Assembly (NCBI RefSeq): GCF_029814935.1
Contig: NZ_CP104582.1
Coordinates: 1,984,001-2,048,000 of the forward strand
Source: Pseudomonas sp. GD03919
Lineage (GTDB): Bacteria > Pseudomonadota > Gammaproteobacteria > Pseudomonadales > Pseudomonadaceae
Length of the DNA: 64,000 nucleotides
Direction of reading: 5' to 3'
Shown here: positions 16,547-25,687 of the stretch, one piece after another
How the letters are laid out: each line of letters opens with the position of its first letter
How positions within the stretch are numbered: position 1 is the stretch's first letter
Program-made: the position numbers and the translations under genes
Notes under the pieces: model-generated
Databases searched by the model: none
What the model saw: only the letters and a program-made list of their open reading frames with translations
What the model was told of the DNA's origin: nothing

Positions 16547-18235
16547 ATGCAGCAAACGCACCCCTTCATTGCGGCGCGGGACTTCCTCCTGGCCCACCGT
16601 TCCGATTATCAGAAAGCCGTGGACGGTTTCGCCTGGCCTGAACTGGACGCGTTCAACTGGGCGCTGGACTATTTCGATGTGATGGCCGCCGGCAACGACC
16701 AGCCAGCCCTGCAGATCGTCAATGAACAGGGCCTTCACGAAAGCTACAGCTTCGCGCAACTGTCCAGGCGCTCGAATCAGGTGGCGAACTATCTTGCCGG
16801 CCTGGGGGTTCGGCGCGGTGACCGTGTCCTGCTGATGCTGGGTAACGAGGTGAGCCTCTGGGAAACCATGCTGGCGGCCTTCAAGCTCGGTGCCGTGGTC
16901 ATTCCGGCATCGGAGCTGCTGGTCGAGGCCGATCTGGCCGACCGGCTGGAGCGGGGCAAGGTCAGGTTCATCGTCAGCAACAGCCGGCACAGCCATAAGT
17001 TCGGGGAGTACCTGGATAGCGTCAAACACGCCATCTGTACCGACAGGCAGGAGGCCGGTTGGCAGGACTACCGCCAGGCCGCCGAATGCGCCGAAGCGTT
17101 CAGCGCTTGCGGAGTCACCAGGGTCGACGATCCGCTGCTGCTGTATTTCACTTCCGGCACCACGTCCAAGCCCAAGCTGGTGTTGCACAGCCACCAGAGT
17201 TACCCGGTCGGCAGCCTGTCGACCATGTACTGGATTGGCCTGATGCCGGGAGATCTGCACCTGAATATTTCTTCACCTGGCTGGGCCAAGCATGCCTGGA
17301 GCTGTTTCTTCGCGCCGTGGAATGCCGGTGCCTGCATCTTCATCCACAACAGCGGCCGTTTCAGCGCCCGTGGCTTGCTTGAAACCCTGGCGTCCTATCC
17401 GGTTACCAGTCTCTGTGCGCCGCCAACTGTGTGGCGCATGCTGATTCAGGAAAACCTGCCTGACTACCGCAGTCGCCTGTCGCTGCGCGAACTGGTTGGT
17501 GCCGGAGAGCCGCTCAACCCGGAAATCATCGATCAGGTACAGAAGGCCTGGGGCATCACCCTGCGCGATGGTTTTGGTCAGTCGGAAACCACCGCACTGA
17601 TCGGCAACACGCCTGGCCAGGAAGTTAAACCAGGCTCCATGGGCCGCCCTCTGCCGGGCTACCGGGTTGCGTTGCTGAATGCCGAGGGTGTTCCGGCGCA
17701 GGAGGGGGAGGTCGCACTGTATGTGGAGCCGAGGCCGAAGGGCTTGATGCTCGGTTATCAGGATGCCCAGGAGCAGACCGACAAGGTTCTGCACGATGGT
17801 TTCTATCGCACGGGCGATACGGCGACTGTCGATGCGGACGGCTATGTCAGCTTCGTCGGGCGCTCCGACGATGTCTTCAAGTCGTCTGACTACCGCATCA
17901 GCCCCTTCGAGCTGGAAAGCGCCCTGATCGAGCACGATGCCGTGGCTGAAGTGGCAATTGTGCCCAGCCCGGACCCGGTGCGGCTGGTCGTCCCCAAGGC
18001 CTTCATCGTCTTGCGCCAAGGGGTGGAAGCCGACAGGAAAATAGCTCAAGCACTGTTCGAGTTTACCAGGGGACGTCTGGCACCATACAAAAGGATAAGG
18101 CGGCTGGAGTTCGTTGCTGAACTGCCTAAAACCATCTCGGGGAAAATCAGGCGTGTTGAGTTGAGACTCAACGAAGAGAGCATGTATATCAAGGGGAATA
18201 GGTCTGTTCAGACATTCGCAGAGGAGGATTTCTGA
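16547..18235 (+). CDS. Medium/short-chain acyl-CoA synthetase (AMP-forming), CymE-like position
   Basis: 562 aa ANL-superfamily ligase. The P-loop LLYFTSGTTSKPKLVLH, GFGQSETTALIG, YRTGDTATVD, and a C-terminal Lys region KTISGKIRRVELR are all present. The WAKHAWSCFFAPWNAGA segment resembles acetyl/medium-chain (ACSM) synthetases. It lies 123 bases behind the aldolase. P. putida F1 also has an acyl-CoA synthetase (CymE) in its cym region. The simplest role is activation of the isobutyrate released by the HOMODA hydrolase; a benzoate- or fatty-acid-type substrate is possible. Confidence 0.88.
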   Translation: MQQTHPFIAARDFLLAHRSDYQKAVDGFAWPELDAFNWALDYFDVMAAGNDQPALQIVNEQGLHESYSFAQLSRRSNQVANYLAGLGVRRGDRVLLMLGNEVSLWETMLAAFKLGAVVIPASELLVEADLADRLERGKVRFIVSNSRHSHKFGEYLDSVKHAICTDRQEAGWQDYRQAAECAEAFSACGVTRVDDPLLLYFTSGTTSKPKLVLHSHQSYPVGSLSTMYWIGLMPGDLHLNISSPGWAKHAWSCFFAPWNAGACIFIHNSGRFSARGLLETLASYPVTSLCAPPTVWRMLIQENLPDYRSRLSLRELVGAGEPLNPEIIDQVQKAWGITLRDGFGQSETTALIGNTPGQEVKPGSMGRPLPGYRVALLNAEGVPAQEGEVALYVEPRPKGLMLGYQDAQEQTDKVLHDGFYRTGDTATVDADGYVSFVGRSDDVFKSSDYRISPFELESALIEHDAVAEVAIVPSPDPVRLVVPKAFIVLRQGVEADRKIAQALFEFTRGRLAPYKRIRRLEFVAELPKTISGKIRRVELRLNEESMYIKGNRSVQTFAEEDF

Positions 18236-18577
18236 GGCGTTTCGGTATCTGCTGAAGAATATTCTTGCATGTGATGCCAGATGTTTTTCTATCGTTGTAT
18301 CCTGCAGTATCGTATGCTCAAATACCAATTGTTGGGGTGCTTTTACTGTGACGTTGCCGAGCATGCCACAGGAGGAACGTGCGGTAGCTGCCACTGGTGC
18401 CAAGAGCGCGTTTCGCAGGTATGGCTGCGGTGGGTCAGGTGCATTACAACAGCCATGCATGCTCGGGTTGAATTGTTCCATACGACTGGATGTTCGGCTC
18501 TCTGGCGTGCACAGCAAGGATCACTGTGGTTCGTTGTTTTGGGTGTGATCGTAATAACAATAAAAGAGGTGCACTGA
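18236..18577. promoter_or_regulatory. Leader region of first DUF1302 gene with AATACCAAT motif
   Basis: No gene is apparent. At 18311-18329 is CGTATGCTCAAATACCAAT. A similar element with AATACCAAT is found upstream of the second DUF1302 gene (37428-37436), and a minus-strand version (CGATATGCTAGAATACAAT, 31332-31350) lies upstream of the upper-pathway reductase. It may be a shared regulatory site. AAAAGAGGTG at 18561-18570 is the ribosome site for the gene at 18578. Confidence 0.4.
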
Positions 18578-20338
18578 ATGAAAACAATAAGAAATATGAG
18601 GATGGTGGCTGGTGCAGCATCGCTGTCAGCACTGGCACTGGCTGTTCACTCGTCTGTCTTGCAGGCCGCGCAATTCGAGATAGGTGAGGTGAAGGGGCAG
18701 TTCGATTCGTCGTTGTCGATCGGTGCCAGCTGGTCCATGGCAGCTCCTGATCAGAAGCTTGTCGGTGCGCTCAATGGTGGCAAGGGCAATGCTTCCGTCA
18801 GTGACGACGGGCGCCTGAACTTCCGCAAGGGGGATATGATCTCCAACATCTTCAAGGGCGTGCATGATCTGCAATTGTCGTGGGGTAACAGCGGTGTCTT
18901 CATTCGAGGCAACTACTGGTACGACTTCGAACTCAAGGATGGCTCTCGCGAGCTCTATGACATCGACGACAGTAACCGTCTGACGGCCGCCAAAGCCTCG
19001 GGTGCCCAGATTCTCGATGCGTTTTTCTACCACAACTACAGCATTGGCGATTATGCCGGTAGCGGTCGGGTTGGCCGGCAAGTGGTCAGTTGGGGCGAGA
19101 GTACCTTCATCCCCAACTCGATCAATGCCATCAATCCGGTTGACCTGAGTGCGTTGCGCCGACCTGGTGCCGAGGTCAAGGAGGCACTGATTCCGGTCAA
19201 CATGCTTTTCGTCTCCCAGACCCTGAGCGACTCTCTTTCAATGGAGGCGTTCTATCAGCTGGACTGGAGCGAGGTCGTCGTTGACAACTGCGGTACCTTC
19301 TTCTCCAGCTCTGATCTGATAGCCAAGGGCTGTGATCGGGCGGTAATCGGTGGCGGTGGTGATCTCGATCCATCGACCCAGCTGTTCATTCCGCGCATAG
19401 GCAATCGCAATCCGCGCAACAGTGGCCAGTTCGGGGTCTCGCTGAAGTGGTATGCGGAGCAATTGAACAGCACAGAGTTTGGTCTCTATGCCATGAACTA
19501 CCACAGCCGGGGTCCTTTTCTGACCGCTATTGGGGTCGATGGCACCGCTCCGGTGCCGGGTAATCCTGGTAACGCAGTGAGCTCGCGCTACTTCGTCGAT
19601 TATCCCGAGGATATTCGCCTGTACGGCTTCAGCTTCCAGACCAACATCGCGGCGACGGGAACCTCGCTGAGTGGTGAAATCAGCTACCGCCCCAATATGC
19701 CACTGCAGATCAGTGGTAACGATTTGGTCAGCGCGGCGATGGTGCCACTGGCGAACCGACCTACCTCCGCGAATCCCCTGTATCTGACAGGCCATGCGCC
19801 GCTTGCCGGTGGTGAAGAAATTACCGGCTATGTTCGCAAGCCCTTTACCCAGGCCCAGGTAACTGCTGCGCATATCTTCCCGCGCGTGCTGGGTGCCAGC
19901 CGCTTGATGCTATTGGGTGAAGTGGGTTTCAGCCACATCGATAAGCTTGGCAGTGCCAATGGCTCCGACATTCGCTTTGGGCGTGACACGGTATTTGGTA
20001 CCGGCCCATTGACCAATGGCAGCTGTGCCGCGCCGAACAAGTGCACCTCTGACGGCTTCTACACCAGCAATTCATGGGGTTATCGCGTTCGCAGCAACCT
20101 GGAGTACTCCAATGCATTCATGGGCGCGACACTGACCCCCAGTATTGCGCTTTCTCATGATGTCAGTGGCTATGGCCCTACCTTCAACGAAGGCAGCAAG
20201 GCCGTCAGCCTTGGGCTTGGGGCCAGCTACAAGGATACGTATTCAGCCAGCATTGACTACACGAATTTCTTCGGTGGCGACTTCAACACCAGTACCGACC
20301 GTGACTTCCTGTCGGTCAGCTTCGGCATCAATTTCTGA
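18578..20338 (+). CDS. DUF1302 outer-membrane protein
   Basis: 586 aa. An N-terminal signal peptide is visible (basic MKTIRNMR, hydrophobic stretch, cleavage near LQAAQF). The body is rich in aromatic and Gly-alternating strands and ends in GINF, typical of an outer-membrane beta-barrel. VSWGESTFIPNSINAINPVDLSALRRPGAEVKE is the DUF1302 signature block (seen in parts). The family is always near DUF1329 proteins in hydrocarbon, terpene and steroid gene clusters; a role in uptake or export of hydrophobic substrates is widely assumed but not proven. It pairs with the DUF1329 gene 10 bases downstream. Confidence 0.9.
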   Translation: MKTIRNMRMVAGAASLSALALAVHSSVLQAAQFEIGEVKGQFDSSLSIGASWSMAAPDQKLVGALNGGKGNASVSDDGRLNFRKGDMISNIFKGVHDLQLSWGNSGVFIRGNYWYDFELKDGSRELYDIDDSNRLTAAKASGAQILDAFFYHNYSIGDYAGSGRVGRQVVSWGESTFIPNSINAINPVDLSALRRPGAEVKEALIPVNMLFVSQTLSDSLSMEAFYQLDWSEVVVDNCGTFFSSSDLIAKGCDRAVIGGGGDLDPSTQLFIPRIGNRNPRNSGQFGVSLKWYAEQLNSTEFGLYAMNYHSRGPFLTAIGVDGTAPVPGNPGNAVSSRYFVDYPEDIRLYGFSFQTNIAATGTSLSGEISYRPNMPLQISGNDLVSAAMVPLANRPTSANPLYLTGHAPLAGGEEITGYVRKPFTQAQVTAAHIFPRVLGASRLMLLGEVGFSHIDKLGSANGSDIRFGRDTVFGTGPLTNGSCAAPNKCTSDGFYTSNSWGYRVRSNLEYSNAFMGATLTPSIALSHDVSGYGPTFNEGSKAVSLGLGASYKDTYSASIDYTNFFGGDFNTSTDRDFLSVSFGINF

Positions 20339-20348
20339 GGAGATGATT

Positions 20349-21719
20349 ATGAACAAATATACCGTTGCAGGCAGGCTGGTCGCGTTCGCTTTCAGTCTGG
20401 TTGCCAGCAGTGTCATGGCGGCCCTGCCACAGTCTGAGGCTGACCGCCTGGGCAGCGAACTGACGCCTCTAGGGGCACAGAAAGAGGGCAATGCCAGCGG
20501 TACTATTCCGGCCTGGACAGGGGGGCTGGCTGTCGATGCTGCGCCGATCGAGCGTGGTTTCATGGCGGACCCCTTCGCTGGCGAAAAACCGAAATTCGTC
20601 ATTACCGCTACCAACTATGAGCAGTACAAGGCGAACCTGTCCGAAGGACAGGTCGCCATGCTGCAGACGTATCCAGAGACCTATCGCATTCCGGTCTATG
20701 AAACCCACCGCACGGCAGTCGTACCCGATAGCATCAACGAAGCGGCCAAGCGCAGTGTCACCAATGTGCAGACGGTCAACGACGGTAACGGGCTGAGCGG
20801 CTTCGAGTCGAGCCGCTATTATGCGTTTCCGATTCCGAAGAGCGGGGTCGAGGTCATCTGGAACCATATGACCCGTTACAAGGGCGCGGGCCTGAAGCGC
20901 GACATGGTCCAGGTCTCGCCCTACCCGAACGGCAGCTATTCGCTGGTTCGTTTCAATGACGTATTTTCCTATCCGGAAACCGTAGCGGGCGCCACGAATG
21001 AGCATATGAGCACGGTGCTGTTCTTCTACAAGCAGCGTGTCCTCAGTCCGGCCCGCCTGGCGGGTGGCGTGTTGCTCGCCCATGAAACCATCGATCAGGT
21101 TCTGGATCCCCGGCGTGTATGGCTGTACAACGCCGGCCAGCGGCGCGTGCGCCGGGCGCCCCAGGTGTCCTATGACGGCCCAGGTCAGGCAGCCGATGGT
21201 CAGCGCCTGGCGGACAACCTGGATTTGTACAACGGTTCTCCCGATCGCTACGACTGGAAACTGGTGGGCAAGAAGGAGCTGTACATTCCCTATAACAGCT
21301 ATCGCCTGGCCTCACCGGAACTGAAGTACAGCGACATCTTCAAGGCCGGTCACATCAATCAGGATCACACCCGCTATGAACTGCACCGGGTCTGGGAAGT
21401 AGTGGCAACGCTGAAGCCCGGACAGCGTCACGTTCATGCCGAGCGTCGTTTCTACGTGGATGAGGATACCTGGCAGATCGCGATCCAGGACATGTTCGAT
21501 AGTCGGGGAGCCCTGTGGCGCGTTGGCGAAGGGCATACCGTCCAGTTCTTCAAGCAGCAGGTACCCATGTACGCGGGCGAAACCCTGTATGACCTGCAGA
21601 ACCGTCGCTACCTGGCCATGGGCTTCAGCAATGAGGAAAGCCATGGGCCGGTATTCGGTGAGAAATCCGCGCTCAATGACTACTCGCCGGGTGCGCTGCG
21701 GCTTGAGGGCGTGCGCTGA
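20349..21719 (+). CDS. DUF1329 periplasmic/outer-membrane lipoprotein-like protein
   Basis: 456 aa from ATG 20349, which follows GAGGAGATGATT; the open frame extends upstream into the DUF1302 gene but the signal peptide begins here (MNKYTVAGR, hydrophobic core, cleavage after VMA). Family blocks: ADRLGSELTPLGAQKEGNASG, IPAWTGGL, VPVYETHRT-like segment, NAGQRRVRRAP, YDWKLVGKKELYIPYNSY and RYELHRVWEV. DUF1329 proteins have a LolB-like fold by prediction and work with DUF1302 barrels. A second copy is at 39412. Confidence 0.9.
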   Translation: MNKYTVAGRLVAFAFSLVASSVMAALPQSEADRLGSELTPLGAQKEGNASGTIPAWTGGLAVDAAPIERGFMADPFAGEKPKFVITATNYEQYKANLSEGQVAMLQTYPETYRIPVYETHRTAVVPDSINEAAKRSVTNVQTVNDGNGLSGFESSRYYAFPIPKSGVEVIWNHMTRYKGAGLKRDMVQVSPYPNGSYSLVRFNDVFSYPETVAGATNEHMSTVLFFYKQRVLSPARLAGGVLLAHETIDQVLDPRRVWLYNAGQRRVRRAPQVSYDGPGQAADGQRLADNLDLYNGSPDRYDWKLVGKKELYIPYNSYRLASPELKYSDIFKAGHINQDHTRYELHRVWEVVATLKPGQRHVHAERRFYVDEDTWQIAIQDMFDSRGALWRVGEGHTVQFFKQQVPMYAGETLYDLQNRRYLAMGFSNEESHGPVFGEKSALNDYSPGALRLEGVR

Positions 21720-21731
21720 GCGAATGTGTTG

Positions 21732-21764
21732 AACAGACGGCCGACCCTGCGGGGTCGGCTGTTT
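21732..21764 (+). terminator. Hairpin after first DUF1329 gene
   Basis: GCCGACCC (21740-21747) pairs with GGGTCGGC (21752-21759) across a 4-base loop, with AACA/TGTT extending the stem outward and GTTTCC after it. A strong stem with a weak T-run, consistent with termination or attenuation before the SDR gene. Confidence 0.6.
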
Positions 21765-21791
21765 CCGCCTATATGAAAGAGGAGCGGTTTC

Positions 21792-22673
21792 ATGGGTTAC
21801 AACTCGGTATTCAAGGACAAACTGTTTGATGGCTATGTCGTCATCGTCACGGGTGGCGGAAGCGGTATTGGCCGGTGCACGGCCCATGAGCTGAGCGCGT
21901 TAGGGGCGACGGTGGCGATCGTCGGCCGTAAAATCGAAAAACTGGACACTGTCGCCGAAGAAATCCGTGCCGAGGGTGGCAAGGTCAGCTGTCATGTATG
22001 TGACATTCGTGAAGAAAGCCAGGTCATCGACACCATCGAAGCGGTGCTCAAGGCGCACGGCAAGATCAATGGCCTGGTCAACAATGCCGGTGGCCAGTAT
22101 CGGCAGCCGATGAAAGACATCAGCACCAAGGGTTTCGAGGCCGTGGTGCGCAACAACCTCACCGGTGGTTTCATCTTCATGCGTGAAGTCTATAACCGCT
22201 GGATGAGCGAACATGGTGGCGAGATCGTCAATATCATCGCCGATATGTGGAATGGCTGGCCGCACTATGCGCATTCCGGCGCCTCGCGTGCGGGCATGTG
22301 GAGCCTGACCGAAAGCGCCTCCTCGGAATGGGCGCCATCGGGCGTGCGAGTCAATGCGGTTGGCGTCGGTGGCGTGGCCAGCAGCGGTTTCGATACCTAC
22401 ACGCCCGAGGCGCAGGCGGAAATCCTCAAGTTTCCCAAGCATATTCCGGCCCAGCGTTACGGTACCGTGTCGGAAGTCTCCGCCGCCATCACCTTCCTGC
22501 TGTCACCGGCCGCGGCCTTCATCAGTGGTTCCTGCATCCGCGTCGATGGTGCGGCGCCGAATGCGCGCGTCTGCTACATGGGTCTAGAAGAACATGACAG
22601 ATCCGTGCCCTTCAACGGCTTCCATCTCGATGAGCCGCCGCGACTGCTAACCGAAGGGATCAAGAAGGCGTGA
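21792..22673 (+). CDS. SDR oxidoreductase, PECR/AtuG-like
   Basis: 293 aa. VTGGGSGIGR is the nucleotide motif, with NNAGGQYRQP following. In place of YxxxK the active-site segment is YAHSGASRAGMWSL, like the HSGAARAG of peroxisomal trans-2-enoyl-CoA reductase and AtuG-type proteins of citronellol catabolism. FLLSPAAAFISGSCIRVDG is typical of the C-terminal part. The likely role is reduction or oxidation of an acyl-CoA in a beta-oxidation-type route. AAAGAGGAGCGG precedes ATG 21792. It follows the DUF1329 hairpin, so it may have its own promoter or be attenuated. Confidence 0.85.
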   Translation: MGYNSVFKDKLFDGYVVIVTGGGSGIGRCTAHELSALGATVAIVGRKIEKLDTVAEEIRAEGGKVSCHVCDIREESQVIDTIEAVLKAHGKINGLVNNAGGQYRQPMKDISTKGFEAVVRNNLTGGFIFMREVYNRWMSEHGGEIVNIIADMWNGWPHYAHSGASRAGMWSLTESASSEWAPSGVRVNAVGVGGVASSGFDTYTPEAQAEILKFPKHIPAQRYGTVSEVSAAITFLLSPAAAFISGSCIRVDGAAPNARVCYMGLEEHDRSVPFNGFHLDEPPRLLTEGIKKA

Positions 22674-22939
22674 GCGGCTGGCGAAGGGCAGGGGAGCGTC
22701 AATAGACCCCAGCTCTTGTTGACTCCATGGCGGCGTATCCGGCCCAGACTGCATGTTGTCGGAAGGCCCGGTTGTCCATGGCATCGCCCTGGCGGATGAA
22801 GCGAACAACAGCCGCTGGCTGTTGTCGCGTTGCCGAGGGCACTCAGGTGCTCTTGCCGTATGGTGAGGCAATCAAGGTCAAATTGGCCTGTTCGGGAATC
22901 CACTCTCCCCATGGTCAGTCAGAACCACAGAGAAAGCCG

Positions 22940-23725
22940 ATGCAATCAAGTGAACATGATGCCGCTGTGCCCATGACGTCGCCGCTGCGCAGGCTCGACC
23001 TGGAAGGTGCGGTGAATTTTCGTGACCTGGGGGGCTACGTGGCGGCCGATGGCCGGAAAACCAGGTGGGGGCAGATCTTTCGTTCGGACTCACTGGCCGA
23101 TCTGTCGGATGAGGATGTTGCGCGCATCGGCTCGCTGCAGCTGCGCAGCATTTTCGATCTTCGCCACCCGCATGAGCGCAACAACCGGCCCAACCGCATC
23201 GATGCCGGCTGGCAGGTGCGTACCCACGCCATCGGTTTTTATCCCCATGGCGCAAAAGAGCTGATGGACCGGGTAAAGAGCCGGGACATTTCCCATCAGG
23301 CTGTCAGTGAAACATTCAAATTGATGTACAGCCGCCTGCCCATCGACCAGGCGTCCAACTACGCCCGGCTGCTCCAGGAGCTGGTAGCACCGGGTGCGTT
23401 GCCGGCCCTGATTCACTGCACCAGCGGCAAGGATCGCACCGGCTTCGCCGTGGCCGTGGTGCTGCTGGCCCTGGGGGTCGGGCGCGATAGCATCATGGCG
23501 GATTACGCCCTGACCAATCAGTTCCGGCGTGACCTGACCTTCATGGTCGGAGAGGGTGCCGATCCGGCCATCGTCAGGCTGGTGCAGGGGGCCGAGCCGG
23601 AATACCTGGGCGCGGCCTTCGATACCCTGGAGCGCACCTGGGGTGGTGAGGTGGCCTATCTGCGCGAAGGCCTGGGCTTCTCGGCCGAACAACAGGATCG
23701 ACTGCAAGCCCTGTTGCTTGAGTGA
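22940..23725 (+). CDS. Tyrosine-protein phosphatase (PTP/DSP-like, catabolic type)
   Basis: 261 aa from ATG 22940, preceded by CAGAGAAAGCC; earlier in-frame starts give no conserved sequence. EGAVNFRDLGGY (22-33) is the family N-terminal signature and HCTSGKDRTG (159-168) is the CX5R catalytic loop with Cys160 and Arg166. Such proteins are annotated as tyrosine phosphatases; some act on lipids or phosphoinositides. Its placement between an SDR and a Crp-type regulator in a catabolic region is common but unexplained. No substrate can be proposed. Confidence 0.88.
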   Translation: MQSSEHDAAVPMTSPLRRLDLEGAVNFRDLGGYVAADGRKTRWGQIFRSDSLADLSDEDVARIGSLQLRSIFDLRHPHERNNRPNRIDAGWQVRTHAIGFYPHGAKELMDRVKSRDISHQAVSETFKLMYSRLPIDQASNYARLLQELVAPGALPALIHCTSGKDRTGFAVAVVLLALGVGRDSIMADYALTNQFRRDLTFMVGEGADPAIVRLVQGAEPEYLGAAFDTLERTWGGEVAYLREGLGFSAEQQDRLQALLLE

Positions 23726-23790
23726 GCATGGCTCATCGAGGGGGCGACAGATCGGCCTGAGCAATGAGATGCATCTCACGGGAGGTCGCC

Positions 23791-24495
23791 ATGCCGATCA
23801 GCCGTCTCCATGATTTCCTCGATGCGATACCCGATGAGGCGAAAGCCGAGATCGATGCCATCAGTACCTATCGTACCGTGCCCCCCAATGCTCACCTGAT
23901 GCGGGCTGGGCTCCGATTTGGGGAGCTGTTCCAGATTCAGTCGGGTTGCGTGAAATACTGTGCCGTTGATCATGACGGACGCGAAACCGTGCTCATCCAT
24001 ATGACTCGCGGCGACTGGATCGGCCTTTCCGAGGTATTCAGCAAGTTACCGGCACATTGGGATGTGGTGGCGCAGACACCCGTGCGGGTGCGGGTGATCC
24101 GTCAGCGCGATTTCGAGGCCATGGTGCAGAAGCACGCGTCGCTTGCCCACGAGTTGCTCAAGGTATTTGCCCATCGTGCCAGCATGCATCGTTTGTTCGG
24201 GATGGAGCACCGTTCGTTCTCGTTGAAGGAGCGCCTGGTCAAAACGCTCTATTTCCTTTCGTTGAGCTACGCGAAAGAGGCGCCGGACAGCGCACCGATA
24301 GTCATGAATCTTTCCCAGGAAGAGCTCAGCAAGGTTGTCGGCTCATCGCGGCAGAAACTCAATCCGGCCTTGAAGGAGCTGGAGAGGGAAGGGTTGCTCA
24401 CCGTGAGGCTCGGAGGGGTGACCCTGAACAGCAGGACCTGCCTTGTCCAGTGTTATGGCTCTCTGCTGGAAGCCATCAGGTCGCTGAAGACCTGA
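23791..24495 (+). CDS. Crp/Fnr-family transcriptional regulator
   Basis: 234 aa from ATG 23791, chosen for GGGAGGTCGCC upstream; ATG 23764 is possible. An N-terminal cyclic-nucleotide-binding-like beta-barrel (LFQIQSGCVKYCAVDHDGRE, IHMTRGDWIGLSEVF) is followed by a dimer helix and a C-terminal HTH (MNLSQEELSKVVGSSRQKLNPALKELEREGLL). Without the cAMP-binding RS pair its ligand is not cAMP-like in an obvious way; no Fnr-type Cys cluster is seen. It may regulate the adjacent DUF1302/SDR or the following CrtC-like gene. Confidence 0.9.
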   Translation: MPISRLHDFLDAIPDEAKAEIDAISTYRTVPPNAHLMRAGLRFGELFQIQSGCVKYCAVDHDGRETVLIHMTRGDWIGLSEVFSKLPAHWDVVAQTPVRVRVIRQRDFEAMVQKHASLAHELLKVFAHRASMHRLFGMEHRSFSLKERLVKTLYFLSLSYAKEAPDSAPIVMNLSQEELSKVVGSSRQKLNPALKELEREGLLTVRLGGVTLNSRTCLVQCYGSLLEAIRSLKT

Positions 24496-24676
24496 AACGC
24501 AAGGTTGTCCCTTGGGTGACAGAGCCGTATCGGCTGCTGAAGTAAAGTCCAGGACGGTCAAGAAACCGATCCGCCGCTTGCCGTGCAATCCAGACTGACC
24601 ACGGCGGGCAGCAGGTCGGTGACGGCTGCACCGTAGCCATCGCTTCAGCGTGCCATTTCCGTTACCAGGAGACACC

Positions 24677-25630
24677 ATGAAACTCGAAGATATCGTAGTT
24701 GATCCGCGTCTTGTCGCCGAACCGAGCGATGATTTCCGCCATGTGTTGCGTCCTCATCCGGTCGCCCGTGAATCGATCCCCTACATGCTGGTTCTGCCCG
24801 AAGAGCAAATCACCGCATTCGTCTACACCTGGGTGGGACCGGACAGCAAGGGTGGTGCCGCCTGTTGCATCTACGGCCCTGGTGTCGGCCCGGAACCCAT
24901 ACTGGAAAAGCTCGACGGGCTCGAGGTGCCGCGGGACATGGATTTCACCGACTGGAAGGTTGGCAACGTCCACGTGCGTCAAACCACTGCGCTGGAAGCG
25001 GTCGAGGTGGCCTACATCGGCAAGCGCGTCAGCTTCGAAATGCATTTCCAGGCGACGCACCCGGCATACAGCTATGCCGGCCATGCCGAAGGCTGTCCGC
25101 CAGCTTTTGCAGACAACCGATTCGAGCAAAGCGGCCTGGTCAAGGGGGTTCTGACGATTGATGGCCGACGTATTCCCTACGACACCACCGGGCACCGCGA
25201 TCATTCGTGGGGCGCGCGCGAATGGCAGGCCATCCAGCATTGGCGGTGGTTTCAGGGGCAGTCCGGGCCTGGCCTTTCCGCGCATTTTCTCGAGATATTC
25301 ATTGCCGGTCAGCGCTATGTGCGGGGTTACCTTTACCAGGATGGCCAGATGACCGAAGTGACCGACGTGGATCTGCGCTTCGAGCATGGAAAGACGTTGC
25401 AGCCCATCAGCATGGAAGCCGTTCTGCGTGATGATGCCGGTCGGCAGTTGCACATCTGTGGAACCCCGGTGGCCACCTATCCGTTCCTCATCGCGCCGAC
25501 CACCATCAACACGCAATCAGGCATGGCTCTTGAGTTCGACGGCCAGCCGGGTGTCGGTTGGTTCGAGCTGAGCTGGCCGAAGGCCTATGTCGATTACATG
25601 TCGGCGTGTGAGGAATACCCTTCAGACTGA
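24677..25630 (+). CDS. CrtC/AttH lipocalin-like protein (DUF7064-type)
   Basis: 317 aa from ATG 24677 behind CCAGGAGACACC. The signature TTGHRDHSWGAREW, the YAGHAEGCPP segment before it and the terminal GVGWFELSWP are the features shared with the paralogue at 46274. The DHSWG motif is common in the hydroxyneurosporene synthase (CrtC)/AttH lipocalin-like superfamily, members of which act on terpenoid or lipid double bonds. Activity of this subgroup is unknown. It has no signal peptide, so it is cytoplasmic. It is convergent with the chemoreceptor gene. Confidence 0.7.
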   Translation: MKLEDIVVDPRLVAEPSDDFRHVLRPHPVARESIPYMLVLPEEQITAFVYTWVGPDSKGGAACCIYGPGVGPEPILEKLDGLEVPRDMDFTDWKVGNVHVRQTTALEAVEVAYIGKRVSFEMHFQATHPAYSYAGHAEGCPPAFADNRFEQSGLVKGVLTIDGRRIPYDTTGHRDHSWGAREWQAIQHWRWFQGQSGPGLSAHFLEIFIAGQRYVRGYLYQDGQMTEVTDVDLRFEHGKTLQPISMEAVLRDDAGRQLHICGTPVATYPFLIAPTTINTQSGMALEFDGQPGVGWFELSWPKAYVDYMSACEEYPSD

Positions 25631-25654
25631 TGCAAAGGGCAGGGCGGCAAGACT

Positions 25655-25679
25655 CCCTTGAGCGCCACCGGCTCAAGGG
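25655..25679. terminator. Hairpin between convergent genes
   Basis: A perfect 9-bp stem CCCTTGAGC (25655-25663) / GCTCAAGGG (25671-25679) with a 7-base loop lies between the ends of the CrtC-like gene (+) and the chemoreceptor (-). T-runs are absent, but the position suits a bidirectional terminator. Confidence 0.45.
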
Positions 25680-25687
25680 GGCCTGCA

